From Deltaproteobacteria bacterium (lineage in GTDB: Bacteria; Desulfobacterota; Desulfobacteria; Desulfobacterales; C00003060): a stretch of 64,000 nucleotides of DNA. Position numbers and translations under genes: made by a program. The stretch spans positions 62,001 to 126,000 of the forward strand of contig QMMN01000001.1 of the NCBI GenBank assembly GCA_003647275.1. The letters run 5' to 3'. The notes under the pieces are model-generated. The model ran no database searches, was not told the DNA's origin, and was given only the letters and a program-made list of their open reading frames with translations. Shown in pieces: positions 8,036-17,099 of this stretch (position 1 is the first letter of the stretch; every line of letters begins with the position of its first letter).

Positions 8036-8470
8036 CTATGTGACCTCGGTTTTATGAAGCTCGGGATTCAGTTCAATGAGGCGGGAGGCAATCTGCTCGC
8101 ATCGATACGCCTGGCACGCTTGTTCGATTTTTCTCAATTCATCAACAAAAGAAGGTGGGACATATCCTTCAGCAAGGGCGATCTTCTGCAGCACTTCCAT
8201 GATTTGCTTAAACCTCACATCCTGCGGGCAGGCAACCGTGCAGGTGTTACAAAGGGCACAGTACCAGATGGCCGTGTTTCCCAGAAGTTCATCCTTGTAA
8301 CCAAGGTTGATCATACGGACAAATTTTCTTGGATCAAAGGCTGTAACATGTTGGTGGACTGGGCATGCTGAGGAACAAACGCCACAGGTATCACAGTTGG
8401 TGGGGAGCCTTCCCTCTAAGTACTTGGCAACTTTGTGTTTAAATGCCTTATCGAGTGCTGGTTCTGCCAC
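8036..8470 (-). CDS. HdrC-like protein with two [4Fe-4S] clusters
   Basis: A 144-residue HdrC family protein. HdrC wires HdrA to the HdrB catalytic subunit or to other acceptors. It carries two classical four-cysteine motifs, CDTCGVCSSACP near residue 26 and CALCNTCTVACP near residue 71, and has no membrane segment. The start is GTG 8470, preceded on the minus strand by AGGAGG. It is convergent with the QmoB-like gene, so it is not in that operon, yet it is probably a partner of the same system. No HdrB is in the window. Confidence 0.87.
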   Translation of the reverse strand: MAEPALDKAFKHKVAKYLEGRLPTNCDTCGVCSSACPVHQHVTAFDPRKFVRMINLGYKDELLGNTAIWYCALCNTCTVACPQDVRFKQIMEVLQKIALAEGYVPPSFVDELRKIEQACQAYRCEQIASRLIELNPELHKTEVT

Positions 8471-8705
8471 AAGAATATCCTCCTGAGAGAGATTTGAAGT
8501 TAAAGCAGTCCCTTTATATAAGGGTCAAAAAATGGTGTCAACCCTGAAACGAATTAAATGGTGTACTCTCGGTTACGCCCGCTTGGTAAGGGGTTGCGTT
8601 TTGGGGCGCGCATTACCCGCTCCTGGTGCCTATTGCAGACATGAAAACGATATAGAGACGCGAAAAACGACCTCAACCGGCGGGAAATTCCCTGTTCAGT
8701 GTTTT

Positions 8706-9548
8706 TTATGAAGGCCCGTTGAGCTTTTTGGGAATCAACATCTTGATGTCGACAAAGAGCGCTTGAAAGGCCTCTGTGAATTTCCCTCCCTTGTCAAGGA
8801 CCGAAGCCACGGTTGGTTCCAAGGAAAGAAAATCTGGCGTATAGGGGAGAAAATAAGTAGGCGGCATTTTAAGCCCAAAGCGTTTCATAAAGGTCTTTAC
8901 CTTATGCTGATCTTCTTGTCCTCGCACCTTATTTATGACCAGTTTTTGCTGCGGGATGGCCAGTTGCTCGGCTAAGGTCATCGATTTTTGGGCAACCTGA
9001 AGCGCCGCTGAAGTCGGTTCAGCGACAACCAGAAGGAGTGAGAAGTCCTTAAGAAGGCCGCGACCAAAATGCTCAGGTCCAGCCTGAGTATCCACCAGGA
9101 TAATCTCTCCTGGTTTTAGTACAACAAATCGTATGACCGCTTTCAATAGGCTGTTTTCTGGGCACAAACACCCGCTAGCCGCGCGGTCAACCGATCCCAT
9201 AGCAAGCAAAGACAGATTGGGGTTTAGCTGAACCCCGAAACGCTGGACCACATCACTTACGTCTGGGTTCAAGCGCAGCAGCCCCCCCCAGCCTGAACCG
9301 GGTTTGGCCCCTGTCTTTTCCTCGATATAGGCCTTATTGTAACTCAATGGAACGATTTTTTCAGCCTCTTCGAGCGGTACCCCAAGGCTCAGAGCGAGGT
9401 TCATCTGCGGGTCTTCATCAGCGACCAGCACCTGATACCCATGACGCGTGAGAAGCTCAGCCAGCAAGGCGACCAAGGTGGTTTTCCCAACACCCCCCTT
9501 GCCAGCAACGGCAAGGCGAAATCCTCTTTCAGCCGTTTTGTCCGTCAT
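8706..9548 (-). CDS. cooC: CooC-type maturation ATPase (MinD/ParA family)
   Basis: CooC is an ATPase that helps insert nickel into carbon monoxide dehydrogenase. The 280-residue protein has the deviant Walker A motif AGKGGVGKTT (residues 15-24), a VADEDPQMNL Walker A' region, the CooC-specific CxC dimer motif SGCLCPE near residue 129, and VDTQAGPEHFGRG as switch II. The CxC motif separates it from general ParA/MinD proteins. No CODH gene is in the window, but the setting beside MetVF and Hdr genes supports a CODH/acetyl-CoA synthase role. It is transcribed opposite to the neighbouring Hdr genes and in the same direction as the HdrC-like gene 236 bases downstream. Confidence 0.88.
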   Translation of the reverse strand: MTDKTAERGFRLAVAGKGGVGKTTLVALLAELLTRHGYQVLVADEDPQMNLALSLGVPLEEAEKIVPLSYNKAYIEEKTGAKPGSGWGGLLRLNPDVSDVVQRFGVQLNPNLSLLAMGSVDRAASGCLCPENSLLKAVIRFVVLKPGEIILVDTQAGPEHFGRGLLKDFSLLLVVAEPTSAALQVAQKSMTLAEQLAIPQQKLVINKVRGQEDQHKVKTFMKRFGLKMPPTYFLPYTPDFLSLEPTVASVLDKGGKFTEAFQALFVDIKMLIPKKLNGPS

Positions 9549-9600
9549 CTGTGTACTAGGTCCTGATCGCTACAGCACGACCTTGAAACAGGTGTGGTAT

Positions 9601-9677
9601 TGAACTGCAAAAGCGAGCGCATTCCCTTCAGTTTGCCCCGTAGAATCGTTACTTTGGAATCAATATGATGGTACAAT
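9601..9677 (+). repeat. Dispersed repeat 'GCAAAAGCGAGCGC ... GAATCGTTACTTTGG' copy 1
   Basis: This 77-base segment recurs at 45302-45378 with near identity, especially across the last 44 bases. Shorter reverse copies occur at about 24296-24340 and 61640-61680. It lies upstream of the cNMP/TIM-barrel gene, in the 509-base gap after cooC. Confidence 0.75.
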
Positions 9678-9822
9678 CTGGTTTATGCAACAGCCCCGTT
9701 CGTTATAATATTTGCCCCTTATTGTAATAAAATGCAAGGCGAAAATGATGCAAAGGCCGCATTTCAAAGCCGTCACATCACAGAATATCCTTGAACTGCA
9801 ATATGTTGCAAGGAGTTTTCAC

Positions 9823-9851
9823 TTGACACACAAACCTATCCTTCCTATAGT
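9823..9851 (+). promoter_or_regulatory. Sigma70-type promoter upstream of the cNMP/TIM-barrel gene
   Basis: TTGACA at 9823-9828, 17-base spacer, TATAGT at 9846-9851. This is a near-consensus pair pointing towards the gene at 10058, leaving a leader of about 200 bases. That leader includes a CCCCG...CGGGG hairpin at 9966-9984. Confidence 0.5.
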
Positions 9852-10057
9852 TTCTCTAGTTTATCCTCCAAAAAGCAAGTTTTGATAGTAGATTTAATCC
9901 TGGTGAAAGAGAAAGACTTGGGCCTGGTATTGTTAAGGCTGGGCACTAAATGAGTTTCCAAGCTCCCCGTAGCAAGCTGCGGGGTTAGCGATTGCTGTGC
10001 ATTTTCAATTCATCATGGCGGCATTGGAGAAGGTCTTCCCCTCCCATTGGGTTACCC

Positions 10058-12655
10058 ATGGACTATATACAGAAAATAGTGGCCGAAGATGTAGATAGGG
10101 TAACCATCAAGAGGATCCTAGATGAAAGTTTAAGTGAGGATGATTTCTATTGTCAAAAAAGTCGCCACCTACTAAGCAGCATGGGCCTTGAGACAGATGC
10201 GGTTTTGATGTTGCTTGCCCACCACAAATCCAGTGTCAAATATGGCTATAATCTCTCCTCAACAAGCCTCTCCCATCTATTAGAACTTTCCAAAATACAA
10301 GAGAAAGAGGCTCCGCTCAAAAGGCTTATTGAATCGCCGTTTTTCCTTGTGAAGGCCTGTTGGTTATACGAACATGCCCCATATTTTTTCTTTTATGACA
10401 AAGGCAAGTCAGAAGACCGTGATTCTCTGATCATACAATTTGCCAAGCAATATGAAACCCATTTCCTAAAGAATAGGGTAGCCATTGATACATGGAGAAA
10501 AATAGAAAATCCTAGGCGTATCAGGGCTACAACCTTTTGGGAAAGGAAGATATTTGATCCCGTCCTGTTAATAGAAAAAGTAAAGGGCGACCATATTGAA
10601 GGCCTTGAACTCAGTATTGATTTTCACCCGTTCAATTACACCAAATTGCTTCCAGAAGAGCTGACCCATGAAAAACGAGAACAGATAAAAGAGGCATGCC
10701 TGATGAGCGGTATCAAAATTGATATCCACTCACCAATTGTTGGCCCTTATACGCCCTCGCCAGACCCAACCAAGGGAAAGCAGCGATTTTTTGATCCCAC
10801 ACAATGTCTTGAAGTCCAGCATGAGACCATTGAACTGGCAAAGGATATTGAGGCAGGGGCTGTGGTTATCCACCTGATTGATACCTCTAACCTAAAAACA
10901 TTGGCGGACTTGATTGAAAAGGCGGGGGGGAGCAATGTAAGGATAACCATTGAGAATTACTGCCAGACCAAAGAGCGACAAACCTCTGATCTATTTATCG
11001 CCTGTGCACATGAAATCCTCAATTTCCTTCCCAGAGAGATAAAAGAGAAGAATTTTGGGATAACCGTGGACTTAGGTCACCTGAACATAGAGGGAGAAGA
11101 TCCCCTCGTGGGTGCCGAGAGAATCGGGAATTGGTGTCTGGACAATGGTGTGTATTTTCGCGTTCATGCAACCGACAACTATGGAAACTTGCTTTTTAGT
11201 CCACCCGCCTACAGTGCTGACGTACACGGTAACGTCTCGGGCCGAGGGATAAATAATGCATTAATTATCAAGCTGTTACGTAGTATGGGGCATCAATTTA
11301 ATGTTATTGCCGAGCAAATCCATCCTCTTACACCAGAGGATATTGCCACAATACATGGGGCGCAGTCCTGTCCCCTTGATAAGTCCTATGAGGCCTTTGT
11401 TAGAAGGGGAAAAGAGAGATTATCTGTTACAGAATTAGGCGCGCTCATCGAACCTGAGGTTATCAAAGAAAAGGCTTACCAGTTTTTGGTGGGCATGAAA
11501 GGTGTGCCTGCTCTTAGAGAATACCTTGTCTACAGGAAAATCCAGGATAAAAAACACTTATCCGTTGTCGAGGCCAAAAGGATATCCCAAGATTTTATGA
11601 AGATGCCTCAGAAACTAAAGGCTGATTTAACAACATACATTGATGATCTATTGTTACCGATTCAGAGCGAAACCGGCTCAATACAGAAGAGTGAGCTTGA
11701 TCTGATCTGCCAAAATATTAGCGGAGCCCTATTCGGGACCCTCAACAATGAACATCTGAATCAGATTTTTTCTGAAAACAGAACTTACCAGAAGGGAGAT
11801 ATTATCTGTGAGCAAGACAGGCCAGGTCAAGAGATGTATTTTATAAAGGAAGGTGAGGTAACCGTCTACATTGACAGATCTTCTGTGGCATCATTGGGCC
11901 CCGGGGAAATATTTGGCGAAATCAGCCTTTTTTATAATGTTAACAGATCGGCTACCATCAAAGCCGCCAAAGAAAGAACAAAGGTTGGGGTGTTAACTCG
12001 TAACGGCCTGGAAAACCTGTTTAAAAGCGGCCAGTCTTACGCTTATGATTTGACTTACAGGCTCTATAATATCCTACCCGAAAGGTTGAGAAATCTGAAT
12101 GATAAGTACAAGGCTGCTATCCGTGCTCTCCATCTCATTTTTGATGGTGATGAGAAGAAGATACCAAGCCTTGACCATATACAAATGGAGACCAACCGGG
12201 AAAAATCGGATTTCTTCCCCACGCTGTTTCAAAATGAAGCAAGAAGAATCTATCAGGAAGTAAAGGTTTTCGATGCAGAGCAGGTCATTTTTGCGGAAGG
12301 AGATAAGGGGGATGGTGCTTATTTTATTATGGAGGGGAAGGTAAAAGTGGTTGCTTTGTCATCGAATTTCAAGGAAATCCTCCTTGGAGAATTGGGTGAG
12401 GGCGAGATCTTTGGTGAAATGGCCTTGATAGATGAAAAGCCAAGATCCGCAAGTGTCGTGACGATTACCCCCTGCAAGATGGCCTTTATTAGTAAGAACA
12501 CATTTAATGCGTTCATAGAAACCAGGTCTGAATTGGCTTTCCGTTTGATGGGTTTTATCTGTTTATCCCTTTTCAGGCGCATCCTTCGATTAGACAGCCT
12601 CTATTCGGATATCAAAAAAAGGATAGAGGGATCCAAAGGATTCCTGAACATGTAA
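10058..12655 (+). CDS. Unknown protein: TIM-barrel (AP-endonuclease/sugar isomerase-like) fused to two cyclic-nucleotide-binding domains
   Basis: An 865-residue fusion. Residues 1-175 match nothing I recognise. Residues 178-458 look like a xylose-isomerase-type TIM barrel, with metal-ligand candidates in IDIHSP, ITIENY, VDLGHLN, RVHATDN and VIAEQ. Residues 565-678 and 718-835 are two cyclic-nucleotide-binding domains with phosphate-cassette motifs FGEISLFYNVNRSATI and FGEMALIDEKPRSAS. Both retain the Glu and Arg used to hold cAMP or cGMP. I chose ATG 10058; an in-frame TTG at 9992 is less likely. There is no signal peptide, no transmembrane segment and no DNA-binding helix-turn-helix, so this is not a CRP-type regulator. 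A nucleotide-gated metalloenzyme is an inference. It is monocistronic, with a good promoter at 9823-9851. Confidence 0.8.
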   Translation: MDYIQKIVAEDVDRVTIKRILDESLSEDDFYCQKSRHLLSSMGLETDAVLMLLAHHKSSVKYGYNLSSTSLSHLLELSKIQEKEAPLKRLIESPFFLVKACWLYEHAPYFFFYDKGKSEDRDSLIIQFAKQYETHFLKNRVAIDTWRKIENPRRIRATTFWERKIFDPVLLIEKVKGDHIEGLELSIDFHPFNYTKLLPEELTHEKREQIKEACLMSGIKIDIHSPIVGPYTPSPDPTKGKQRFFDPTQCLEVQHETIELAKDIEAGAVVIHLIDTSNLKTLADLIEKAGGSNVRITIENYCQTKERQTSDLFIACAHEILNFLPREIKEKNFGITVDLGHLNIEGEDPLVGAERIGNWCLDNGVYFRVHATDNYGNLLFSPPAYSADVHGNVSGRGINNALIIKLLRSMGHQFNVIAEQIHPLTPEDIATIHGAQSCPLDKSYEAFVRRGKERLSVTELGALIEPEVIKEKAYQFLVGMKGVPALREYLVYRKIQDKKHLSVVEAKRISQDFMKMPQKLKADLTTYIDDLLLPIQSETGSIQKSELDLICQNISGALFGTLNNEHLNQIFSENRTYQKGDIICEQDRPGQEMYFIKEGEVTVYIDRSSVASLGPGEIFGEISLFYNVNRSATIKAAKERTKVGVLTRNGLENLFKSGQSYAYDLTYRLYNILPERLRNLNDKYKAAIRALHLIFDGDEKKIPSLDHIQMETNREKSDFFPTLFQNEARRIYQEVKVFDAEQVIFAEGDKGDGAYFIMEGKVKVVALSSNFKEILLGELGEGEIFGEMALIDEKPRSASVVTITPCKMAFISKNTFNAFIETRSELAFRLMGFICLSLFRRILRLDSLYSDIKKRIEGSKGFLNM

Positions 12656-12726
12656 TTTTAGTAAAAAAATAAGACTTCGGGGGGCTGTGAATGTGGATTC
12701 AAGGTAAAAAAATTGAGGTGGGGCCT

Positions 12727-13008
12727 TTAGCCTACCTTGGCGAGTTCCTTTATCCCTTTTCCCGCCTCCTCCCAACGGAGACACCAAGCTCTATACTTGC
12801 ATTCTAGTTGATCGCAATAATCCCCTGCTTTGCCAAAACAATCAAAGTTACCTTCTCTCAACTGTTTCTTGTGGATGATTGGAGAGATGATCTCTCTAAA
12901 GCAGGAATTGCATAAGGATGATGTAAAATCCTCGGGTTTCCAGGAAACCGAGGATTCTTTATCCCACTCTTTTCCGCACTTGAGGCACTTTACACGCAAC
13001 TTTTTCAT
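12727..13008 (-). CDS. Small cysteine-rich (zinc-ribbon-like) protein of unknown function
   Basis: The 93-residue product begins MKKLRVKCLKCGKEW, with a first CxxC. CNSC follows near residue 49 and a C-terminal CxxxxxxxC...C...C block starts near residue 66 (CFGKAGDYCDQLECKYRAWC). The two CxxC pairs suggest one bound zinc. I chose ATG 13008 because GGGGTG precedes it; the frame is open to a TTG at 13071. No function can be assigned. Confidence 0.6.
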   Translation of the reverse strand: MKKLRVKCLKCGKEWDKESSVSWKPEDFTSSLCNSCFREIISPIIHKKQLREGNFDCFGKAGDYCDQLECKYRAWCLRWEEAGKGIKELAKVG

Positions 13009-13071
13009 ACCATGCACCCCATGATGCTCCAGCTCTTTCTGTTCAGTAAGATATCCGTCAGGTTCTTTCAA

Positions 13072-13660
13072 ACTATGAACGGGGCCTATTACAAAACTTC
13101 CTGAAAAAAATCAAGCATTTTTTCCCACTTATCAAAATAATGGCCACAGTCCGAGGCGCCATGGCCGAAAGCGGACCTCTGGTGAAAAGGGAATATAGAG
13201 CCTTTCCATAGTTATTGTCGCATTCAATATGCCATATTTTCTGCACGAGACAGCTTCCAACTTCCCAGCGCCTTGCTTTCATCAAATCAAGTCATTGATT
13301 CAACATCCAAATCTTGCTATAAAAGGCCATGAAAGCAAATTATGCAAGTTTAGTGGGGACTCCCTATGCCAGTACCGATTCAGGCAATGGCCTGTTCACC
13401 CACCAAACATTGATCACAGCCCTTTTCGGCAAAAGGGATAGTTCACATGAGCACCCTTTATTGGACAAAGCCTTTGGAAATCACAGCAGAATTTTACCAT
13501 GACACATCGTCGAGGCGCTCATCCATAAAGATATAATGGTTTGTAAGCACGAGATGCAGGGAATGTCAAGCATATATTGTGGTCTTATGGTAAAAAACGC
13601 AATATATAGTAGCATAAAAGCCAAAAAGAAGGAATGTCGGAAAAAGGAAAGGTGAGCCGC
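13072..13660. other. Gap without a confident gene; possible small ORF 13329-13502
   Basis: No gene is convincing. A 57-codon plus-strand ORF starts at ATG 13329 (MKANYASLVGTPYAS...) and ends at TGA 13500-13502. The same frame stays open after that TGA to about 13655. No ribosome binding site or recognisable domain is seen. It may be a decayed gene. Confidence 0.3.
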
Positions 13661-13728
13661 CCGCCCTTCAGGACGGGAGTTCTGCCTTGCGGCAGTGCTT
13701 CACATGGCGGGGAGCAAACCGGTTAGGA
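13657..13728 (+). repeat. REP-like double-hairpin repeat, copy upstream of lysE-family gene
   Basis: CCCGCCCTTCAGGACGGG forms one hairpin and TGCCTTGCGGCA a second, followed by GCTTCACATGGCGGGGAGCA and a half-conserved ACCGGTTAGG end. Related copies are at 24242-24330 (minus), 28045-28098 (minus), 28229-28312, 36698-36766, 59396-59452 and 62759-62828. Confidence 0.7.
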
Positions 13729-13737
13729 TCTCATGCT

Positions 13738-14385
13738 ATGGTTTTGCTATTTGGTATCTTTGGAACTTCCTTTGTGATTGCCCTCTCTGGTGCCTTGATG
13801 CCCGGCCCGGTTTTGACGGTCACCATAAGCGAGAGTTCCAGGCGGGGATTTTGGGCCGGGCCCTTGATCATCGTGGGCCACGGCATACTCGAGCTCGCCC
13901 TGGTTATTCTCTTGCTCCTCGGACTCGGGCCCTACCTCAGCCAGGATATCGTCTTTGGTGTCGTTGGCCTGTTGGGTGCCTTGATTTTGATGTGGATGGC
14001 CCTCAGCATGTTTCGCTCCATTCCTTCCTTAAAGTTTAACCTGGCGTCAGATGCGGATACAAGGGGCAATCCTGTTTGGGCAGGCATCCTCATGAGTCTT
14101 GCCAATCCTTACTGGATCATCTGGTGGGCCACCATCGGCCTGGGCTATATTGTTTATGCAATGAAGTTCGGTGCGGTGGGGGTGATCGCCTTTTTTGCGG
14201 GACACATTTCAGCCGATTTTGCCTGGTACTCTGCTGTGTCCCTTGCCATTTCAAAGGGCCGAAGTTTCATAAGTGACAGGCTGTATAAGGGAATTATCGC
14301 AGTCTGCGCCTCTGCACTGGTGGTATTTGGTGGTTGGTTCGGATTTATGAGTATTCAGAAATTTGTTTCCGCCCTGGTTGTCTGA
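13738..14385 (+). CDS. LysE/RhtB family transporter
   Basis: A 215-residue inner-membrane exporter with about six hydrophobic segments. The family signature GALMPGPVLTVTISES near residue 17 and the conserved NPYWIIWW near residue 122 place it in LysE/RhtB, which export amino acids and related small molecules. The substrate is unknown. I chose ATG 13738; the open frame extends upstream into a REP-like repeat at 13657-13728 and is not coding there. No neighbour suggests a substrate. Confidence 0.87.
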   Translation: MVLLFGIFGTSFVIALSGALMPGPVLTVTISESSRRGFWAGPLIIVGHGILELALVILLLLGLGPYLSQDIVFGVVGLLGALILMWMALSMFRSIPSLKFNLASDADTRGNPVWAGILMSLANPYWIIWWATIGLGYIVYAMKFGAVGVIAFFAGHISADFAWYSAVSLAISKGRSFISDRLYKGIIAVCASALVVFGGWFGFMSIQKFVSALVV

Positions 14386-14526
14386 GACTTGTTTAGCCAT
14401 TTGCTGATAAGCACGGGAGTTACCATCTTGTCCGTGTCTACCTAACACGGGAAGCCCCAAGCGTGTTGATTCCAAATTTTGCAGGTGTCATTGATCATCC
14501 ATTAGGCTTCCAGGGGTCTATGATGA

Positions 14527-15246
14527 TCATCCCGTATGTTGGCAAGTTTTAGCCCGTAACTGAGACTTGCGAAATTCGGGTTGATTCCCCTGGGCAAATC
14601 GTGATGCCAATGCCCCGCGGCCAGTCAAAAAGAATTCTACCCACTCAAACCCGAATTTCATCATCTCCACGTCATCCATCTTCATTTTCTCTACACGTTC
14701 TTCAGAAACATCAAATCTAGAGCGAAATGAGCTTTTCAGAACAAAACGCCTGAATTGGTCCACATTAAAACAGGCCATAAAAGCCATTCTCAGCTTTTTG
14801 CTAGCGGCCTCTCCATGACCCCACGGATTTGTCCTGAATATTGTGTCTATGTTCACCCACAGGTCATTCATCTCATTGTACGGCTTGATTTCCTGATTGG
14901 CGATCCACTCTTCCACGGTCCATTCCTTTTCTTCTTGATGCCCCAAACAATAGGGGGCATGCTTGAGAAAATAGTGATCTTCACGCCTACCTTGTTGAGG
15001 GACTCTGGCCACAGCCCTTTCCAGGGGATACGTTCGACACGATGACGGTCTGTCTTCGTATATGCTGCACCCATCTGGCAGAAGAAAAGGGCAAGGTTTT
15101 TGGGGATGCTCTGCCATCCGAAGCATCACGCTGGGGAAAAAGGGATTGTCCCTCACGGCAGAAAAAGTGTATTTGTCCAGAAACTCATCTGAACGGATTC
15201 CGAGCCGCTTTTTCATCCCAAACCCCTCTCTTTTCTTGCCATACAT
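14527..15246 (-). CDS. YkgJ-like zinc/iron-chelating domain protein, N-terminus short
   Basis: A 239-residue protein with the central part of the YkgJ (Fe-S cluster-containing/zinc-chelating) family: GIRSDEFLDKY, then CPFLLPDGCSIYEDRPSSCR near residue 52. The family normally begins with a CxxCGxCC segment, absent here from the translated start. In another frame just upstream the bases 15247-15265 read as a Cys-rich CCPCFGC, so a frameshift, natural or from assembly, may have removed it. An internal ATG at 15216 is an alternative start. It is 49 bases downstream of the YprB-like gene on the same strand. The function of the family is not established. Confidence 0.72.
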   Translation of the reverse strand: MYGKKREGFGMKKRLGIRSDEFLDKYTFSAVRDNPFFPSVMLRMAEHPQKPCPFLLPDGCSIYEDRPSSCRTYPLERAVARVPQQGRREDHYFLKHAPYCLGHQEEKEWTVEEWIANQEIKPYNEMNDLWVNIDTIFRTNPWGHGEAASKKLRMAFMACFNVDQFRRFVLKSSFRSRFDVSEERVEKMKMDDVEMMKFGFEWVEFFLTGRGALASRFAQGNQPEFRKSQLRAKTCQHTG

Positions 15247-15294
15247 CCAAAACAGGGACAGCAGACCTGTGGCTCATTTTTAGGCCGGCCGGTT

Positions 15295-16212
15295 TTAGCC
15301 GTCATGAGTGTACAATAGCCGTCTTTTCATTTCCTCATAGCCTATTTCCATCAAGGGCTTGAGGTGAACAATATCGGCTGTGTTATACTGAATCAGGCGT
15401 TCCAAAGCGCTTTGGTCTCCCCACAGGTAGGCCCTCCAGAGCTTTACCGCGTCATAGCCGTTCATGCCGTCAATCTCAGAGGCCCGCGAAAGGAAGAACG
15501 TTTTTTCAATAGCCTTGAGGCCCCCCAGATAACCAAGCTTTCTCAGGAAAAAACGTAGGTCGATATGAACTGGCGGAAGTACAATGTGGGGAAAGTGGCG
15601 CCCGATCACAGGCAGGTCAAAGAGGCTCCCATTAAAGGTAATGAGCAATTCATAAGATGCTATGGCTATTTCAAATTCGTTTAGGTTCAAACCATTCACA
15701 AAGGTCTGAACACGGTGGCCGTCATACAGACCAATGACGGTTATTTCATCTATCCCATGGCATCCGCCGCTGGTCTCAATGTCTAAATAGACGGCCCGAT
15801 CCTTGAACGGATCAAAGAGCCGCCACAAATCGGCCGAAGAGAGTCTATCCCGGAAGAAGAGGATGTTGCCCCGGTTTTCGAGTGAATCCTCCAGATTCTG
15901 CCGCACAAAGGCATGCCGGACTGGCGCAAAGGGGGCTTGTTTACAGTGGAGGTATTGTCCCCAAGTGAGGATGCCCTGCTGCCAAAGGTGCCGTTCGGTT
16001 TTTGGCCTGATGCCAGGGATATGGATAAAGGTATGCTCAAGCAAGGAGGATGTTTTATAGGTTTCGCGTCTACCTTTTATCAAGTTTCCTATCAGCTCCC
16101 TGAGGTCGTTTGCCATCTCCTCTATGAGCAGATCCGTGTCTTGTTCTTGAAGCCAACCCAGTGCTCTAATGAGTCCCCAGCCCCTTTGCATGCTCAGCCA
16201 CTGCTGCCTCAC
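15295..16212 (-). CDS. YprB-like RNase H-fold 3'-5' exonuclease
   Basis: A 305-residue protein with the YprB/RNase_H_2 exonuclease core: YLDIETSGG near residue 141 (the DxE metal ligands), ITFNGSLFDLPVIG near 191, and a late YNTADIVHLKPL with the conserved Asp. Expected activity is trimming of DNA or RNA 3' ends; the real substrate of this family is not clear. Before the domain lies an HhH-like FIHIPGIRPKTERHL segment. The start is GTG 16212, which overlaps the stop of the upstream LsrF-like gene as GTGA, indicating coupled translation. Confidence 0.82.
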   Translation of the reverse strand: MRQQWLSMQRGWGLIRALGWLQEQDTDLLIEEMANDLRELIGNLIKGRRETYKTSSLLEHTFIHIPGIRPKTERHLWQQGILTWGQYLHCKQAPFAPVRHAFVRQNLEDSLENRGNILFFRDRLSSADLWRLFDPFKDRAVYLDIETSGGCHGIDEITVIGLYDGHRVQTFVNGLNLNEFEIAIASYELLITFNGSLFDLPVIGRHFPHIVLPPVHIDLRFFLRKLGYLGGLKAIEKTFFLSRASEIDGMNGYDAVKLWRAYLWGDQSALERLIQYNTADIVHLKPLMEIGYEEMKRRLLYTHDG

Positions 16213-17099
16213 GCATTCTGCAGGCTTTTGAACAAATCGAATGCCTGTTTCGGGGTGGCCCCATCGTGAATGACGGCATTTAGGGCCCTCATCATGGCCA
16301 CCGGGTGGGGGTTTTGCCAGACATTTCTCCCTAAGTTAACCCCTATGGCACCTTTCTGCATGCCATCGTATACAAACTCAAAGACCTCCAGCTCGGTTTC
16401 GCATTTTGGCCCACCCGCCATGACGACCGGGACCGGACATCCATTGGTGACCTTTTCAAAATCTTCGGTGCAGTAATAGGTCTTTACGATCTTTGCACCC
16501 AGTTCAGCAGCGATACGGCAGGATAAGGCCAGGTAGCGCGCGGTTCTTTTCTCCAGCTCTTTGCCAACGGCTGTGACCGCCATAACAGGAATGCCATAAT
16601 CCTCACACTCATTGACAAGCACGGCCAGGGATTCCAGGGTTTGCCTCTCGTAATCACTTCCCACAAAAATGGAAAGACCCACGGCCGCTACATTGAGCCG
16701 GATTATTTCTTCTATGGAGGTAGTGATGATCTCGTTGGACAGGTCTTCACCGATCACGCTGGTGCCTCCTGAAACCCTCAAAATGATCGGGGTATTGACA
16801 TCCGGATCCACACAGGTGCGCAGAACACCTCTTGTTACAAACAGACCGTCAGCATAAGGAAGGAGGTCCCTGATCGTTTCACCAGGCCTCTCGAGACACC
16901 TTGTGGGGCCCTGGAAATAACCATGATCTATGGGAAGAAACTGGCAGTGTCCATCCGGCTTGATCAGTCGGGACAAGCGATTTCTCATTCCCCACTCAAG
17001 ATTGTCGGCCCCTTTAATCGATTTTTCCTTCATGCCTTTATGTTCCGATGGCATCTCGGATACGTTCCTTGCCTCCAGGATTCCTTCTGCATCTGCCAT
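16209..17099 (-). CDS. LsrF-like class I aldolase (DhnA family)
   Basis: A 296-residue class I aldolase of the DhnA/LsrF family, a Schiff-base TIM barrel. Strong LsrF-like features are WGMRNRLSRLIKPDGH, PIDHGYFQGPTRCLER, LFVTRGVLRTCV, AKIVKTYYC (with the Schiff-base Lys) and GVNLGRNVWQNPHPVAMM. LsrF cleaves a phosphorylated product of autoinducer-2. No other lsr gene is here, so the true substrate could be a different sugar or ketose phosphate. The first gene of a coupled minus-strand group with the YprB-like and YkgJ-like genes. A zinc alcohol dehydrogenase lies 388 bases upstream on the same strand. Confidence 0.85.
   Translation of the reverse strand: MADAEGILEARNVSEMPSEHKGMKEKSIKGADNLEWGMRNRLSRLIKPDGHCQFLPIDHGYFQGPTRCLERPGETIRDLLPYADGLFVTRGVLRTCVDPDVNTPIILRVSGGTSVIGEDLSNEIITTSIEEIIRLNVAAVGLSIFVGSDYERQTLESLAVLVNECEDYGIPVMAVTAVGKELEKRTARYLALSCRIAAELGAKIVKTYYCTEDFEKVTNGCPVPVVMAGGPKCETELEVFEFVYDGMQKGAIGVNLGRNVWQNPHPVAMMRALNAVIHDGATPKQAFDLFKSLQNA

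Noticed and set aside
13500-13502. TGA at 13500 as selenocysteine
   Set aside because: No known family, no clear SECIS hairpin, and no Cys homologue that I can recognise.
15247-15290. Upstream Cys-rich CCPCFGC as the true N-terminus of the YkgJ-like gene
   Set aside because: It is in another frame and ends in a TGA. A frameshift is possible but cannot be shown here.
16209-17099. Part of an AI-2 (lsr) uptake system
   Set aside because: Sequence is LsrF-like, but no lsrK, lsrB or transporter gene is nearby, so an AI-2 role cannot be claimed.
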